DNA from: Reclinomonas americana ATCC 50394
Taxonomy: Eukaryota; Jakobida; Jakobea; Jakobida
Assembly (NCBI GenBank): GCA_048213135.1
Contig: PS015022.1
Coordinates: 395,004-459,003, forward strand
Direction: 5' to 3'
Length of the DNA: 64,000 bases
The first letter of the stretch is position 1. The number at the start of each line of letters is the position of its first letter. Below are positions 63,676 to 64,000 of this stretch, piece after piece. A program made the position numbers and the translations under genes. Under the pieces are notes generated by a model. It was given only the letters and a program-made list of their open reading frames with translations. It ran no database searches and was not told the DNA's origin.

Positions 63676-64000
63676 TGCGCCATGAGTTCCCCTCACTCCA
63701 ACGACCGTTGCTTGTCGTGTTAGTGCTGGCCGTCCTCGTGTGTGCCATCGTGTTCTTTGTGGTCTCCTCTCGTGACACCTCCACAGTGCACTCGGAAGAA
63801 CCTCGTCGACCTGTCGCATCCGTCGCAGCTCACGTTGCGTTCTTGCTGCTTCTCAAGCATGTGTGTGTACCTGAGGCCGACGACATGCACGTTGCAGAAC
63901 TCGTGTTTCCATTTCACGCTCTCGTCGGTGGCCTCGTTGAGTGCCTTTGACAGTGGTGGCGGTCTGCTGGGGCACGGTGTGTGTCGCGAGCCTCTGCCAC
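63676..64000 (+). CDS. 5' end of a signal-anchored membrane protein (partial)
   Basis: The ATG at 63676 gives MRHEFPSLQRP, then a strong hydrophobic helix (LLVVLVLAVLVCAIVFFVV), consistent with a type II signal anchor and a short cytosolic tail. The exon ends RRPVASVAAH. A GTTGCG donor at 63834 and a CACGTTGCAG acceptor near 63897 join it in phase to NSCFHFTLSSVASLSAFDSG, which stays open to the window edge (GGGLLGHGVCREPLP). The rest lies outside the window, so the enzyme or ligand domain is unknown. It starts 46 bases after the OB-fold gene's stop, on the same strand. Confidence 0.5.

Overview
This is a piece of a nuclear genome from a mitochondriate, intron-rich single-celled eukaryote that I cannot name. 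Evidence: nearly every gene is split by short GT-AG introns (often 45-100 bases); the products are eukaryote-specific (mitoribosomal DAP3/mS29, UTP13/TBL3, membralin, a seven-helix RGS receptor, ABCC transporter, CaaX-type DnaJs, NIPA/ZC3HC1, an RPA/DDIAS-like OB-fold protein); and there is a Pol III tRNA-His gene. I see no operons, transposase, reverse transcriptase, viral gene or CRISPR array. There are 20 complete or near-complete protein genes plus one partial gene at each edge, about one per 3 kb. Intergenic distances are often under 150 bases, while introns are swollen by GA/CT, CA/GT and minisatellite repeats; most runs of N lie in such repeats.

Layout: 1-303 (+) 3' end of an unidentified gene; 516-2451 (-) DAP3/mS29; 2504-6577 (-) UTP13/TBL3; 6650-9277 (+) membralin; 9358-10659 (+) four-EF-hand protein; 10722-13998 (-) seven-helix RGS protein; 14022-14946 (-) CENPV/GFA-like protein; 15015-22301 (-) ABCC transporter; 22737-25686 (-) C5orf34-like protein; 26107-26178 (+) tRNA-His(GTG); 26481-34619 (-) large IQ-motif protein; 34764-36645 (+) ubiquitin-like protein; 36760-38158 (-) lipid-anchored WD40 protein; 38440-40524 (-) and 40614-42825 (+) a head-to-head pair of class A DnaJ genes; 43149 to about 46470 (-) PH-like/PsbP-Mog1-like protein with its 5' end lost near a gap; 46752-49910 (-) secreted fibronectin-III protein with two apparent frameshifts; 49935-52799 (+) unidentified protein; 52880-55935 (-) NIPA/ZC3HC1; 55989-60440 (+) a protein made of three copies of an unrecognised domain; 61038-63629 (+) DDIAS/RPA-like protein; 63676-end (+) start of a membrane-anchored protein.

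The most unusual signal is in splicing. At least 24 introns in 14 genes begin with GTTGCG, and in all 24 the last exon base is not G. Introns that follow an exon-terminal G use GTGCGT/GTGAGT-like donors instead. The GCG(T) element is thus displaced by one base, as expected if U1 snRNA pairs in a register shifted by +1. Assuming this donor repairs the reading frame and restores family alignment in DAP3, ABCC, DnaJ, RGS and NIPA. The second notable item is the three-fold repeat gene at 55989-60440, where each repeat carries the same exon-intron boundaries. Functionally the window is ordinary housekeeping plus signalling; neighbours do not form a pathway, apart from the two DnaJ paralogues.
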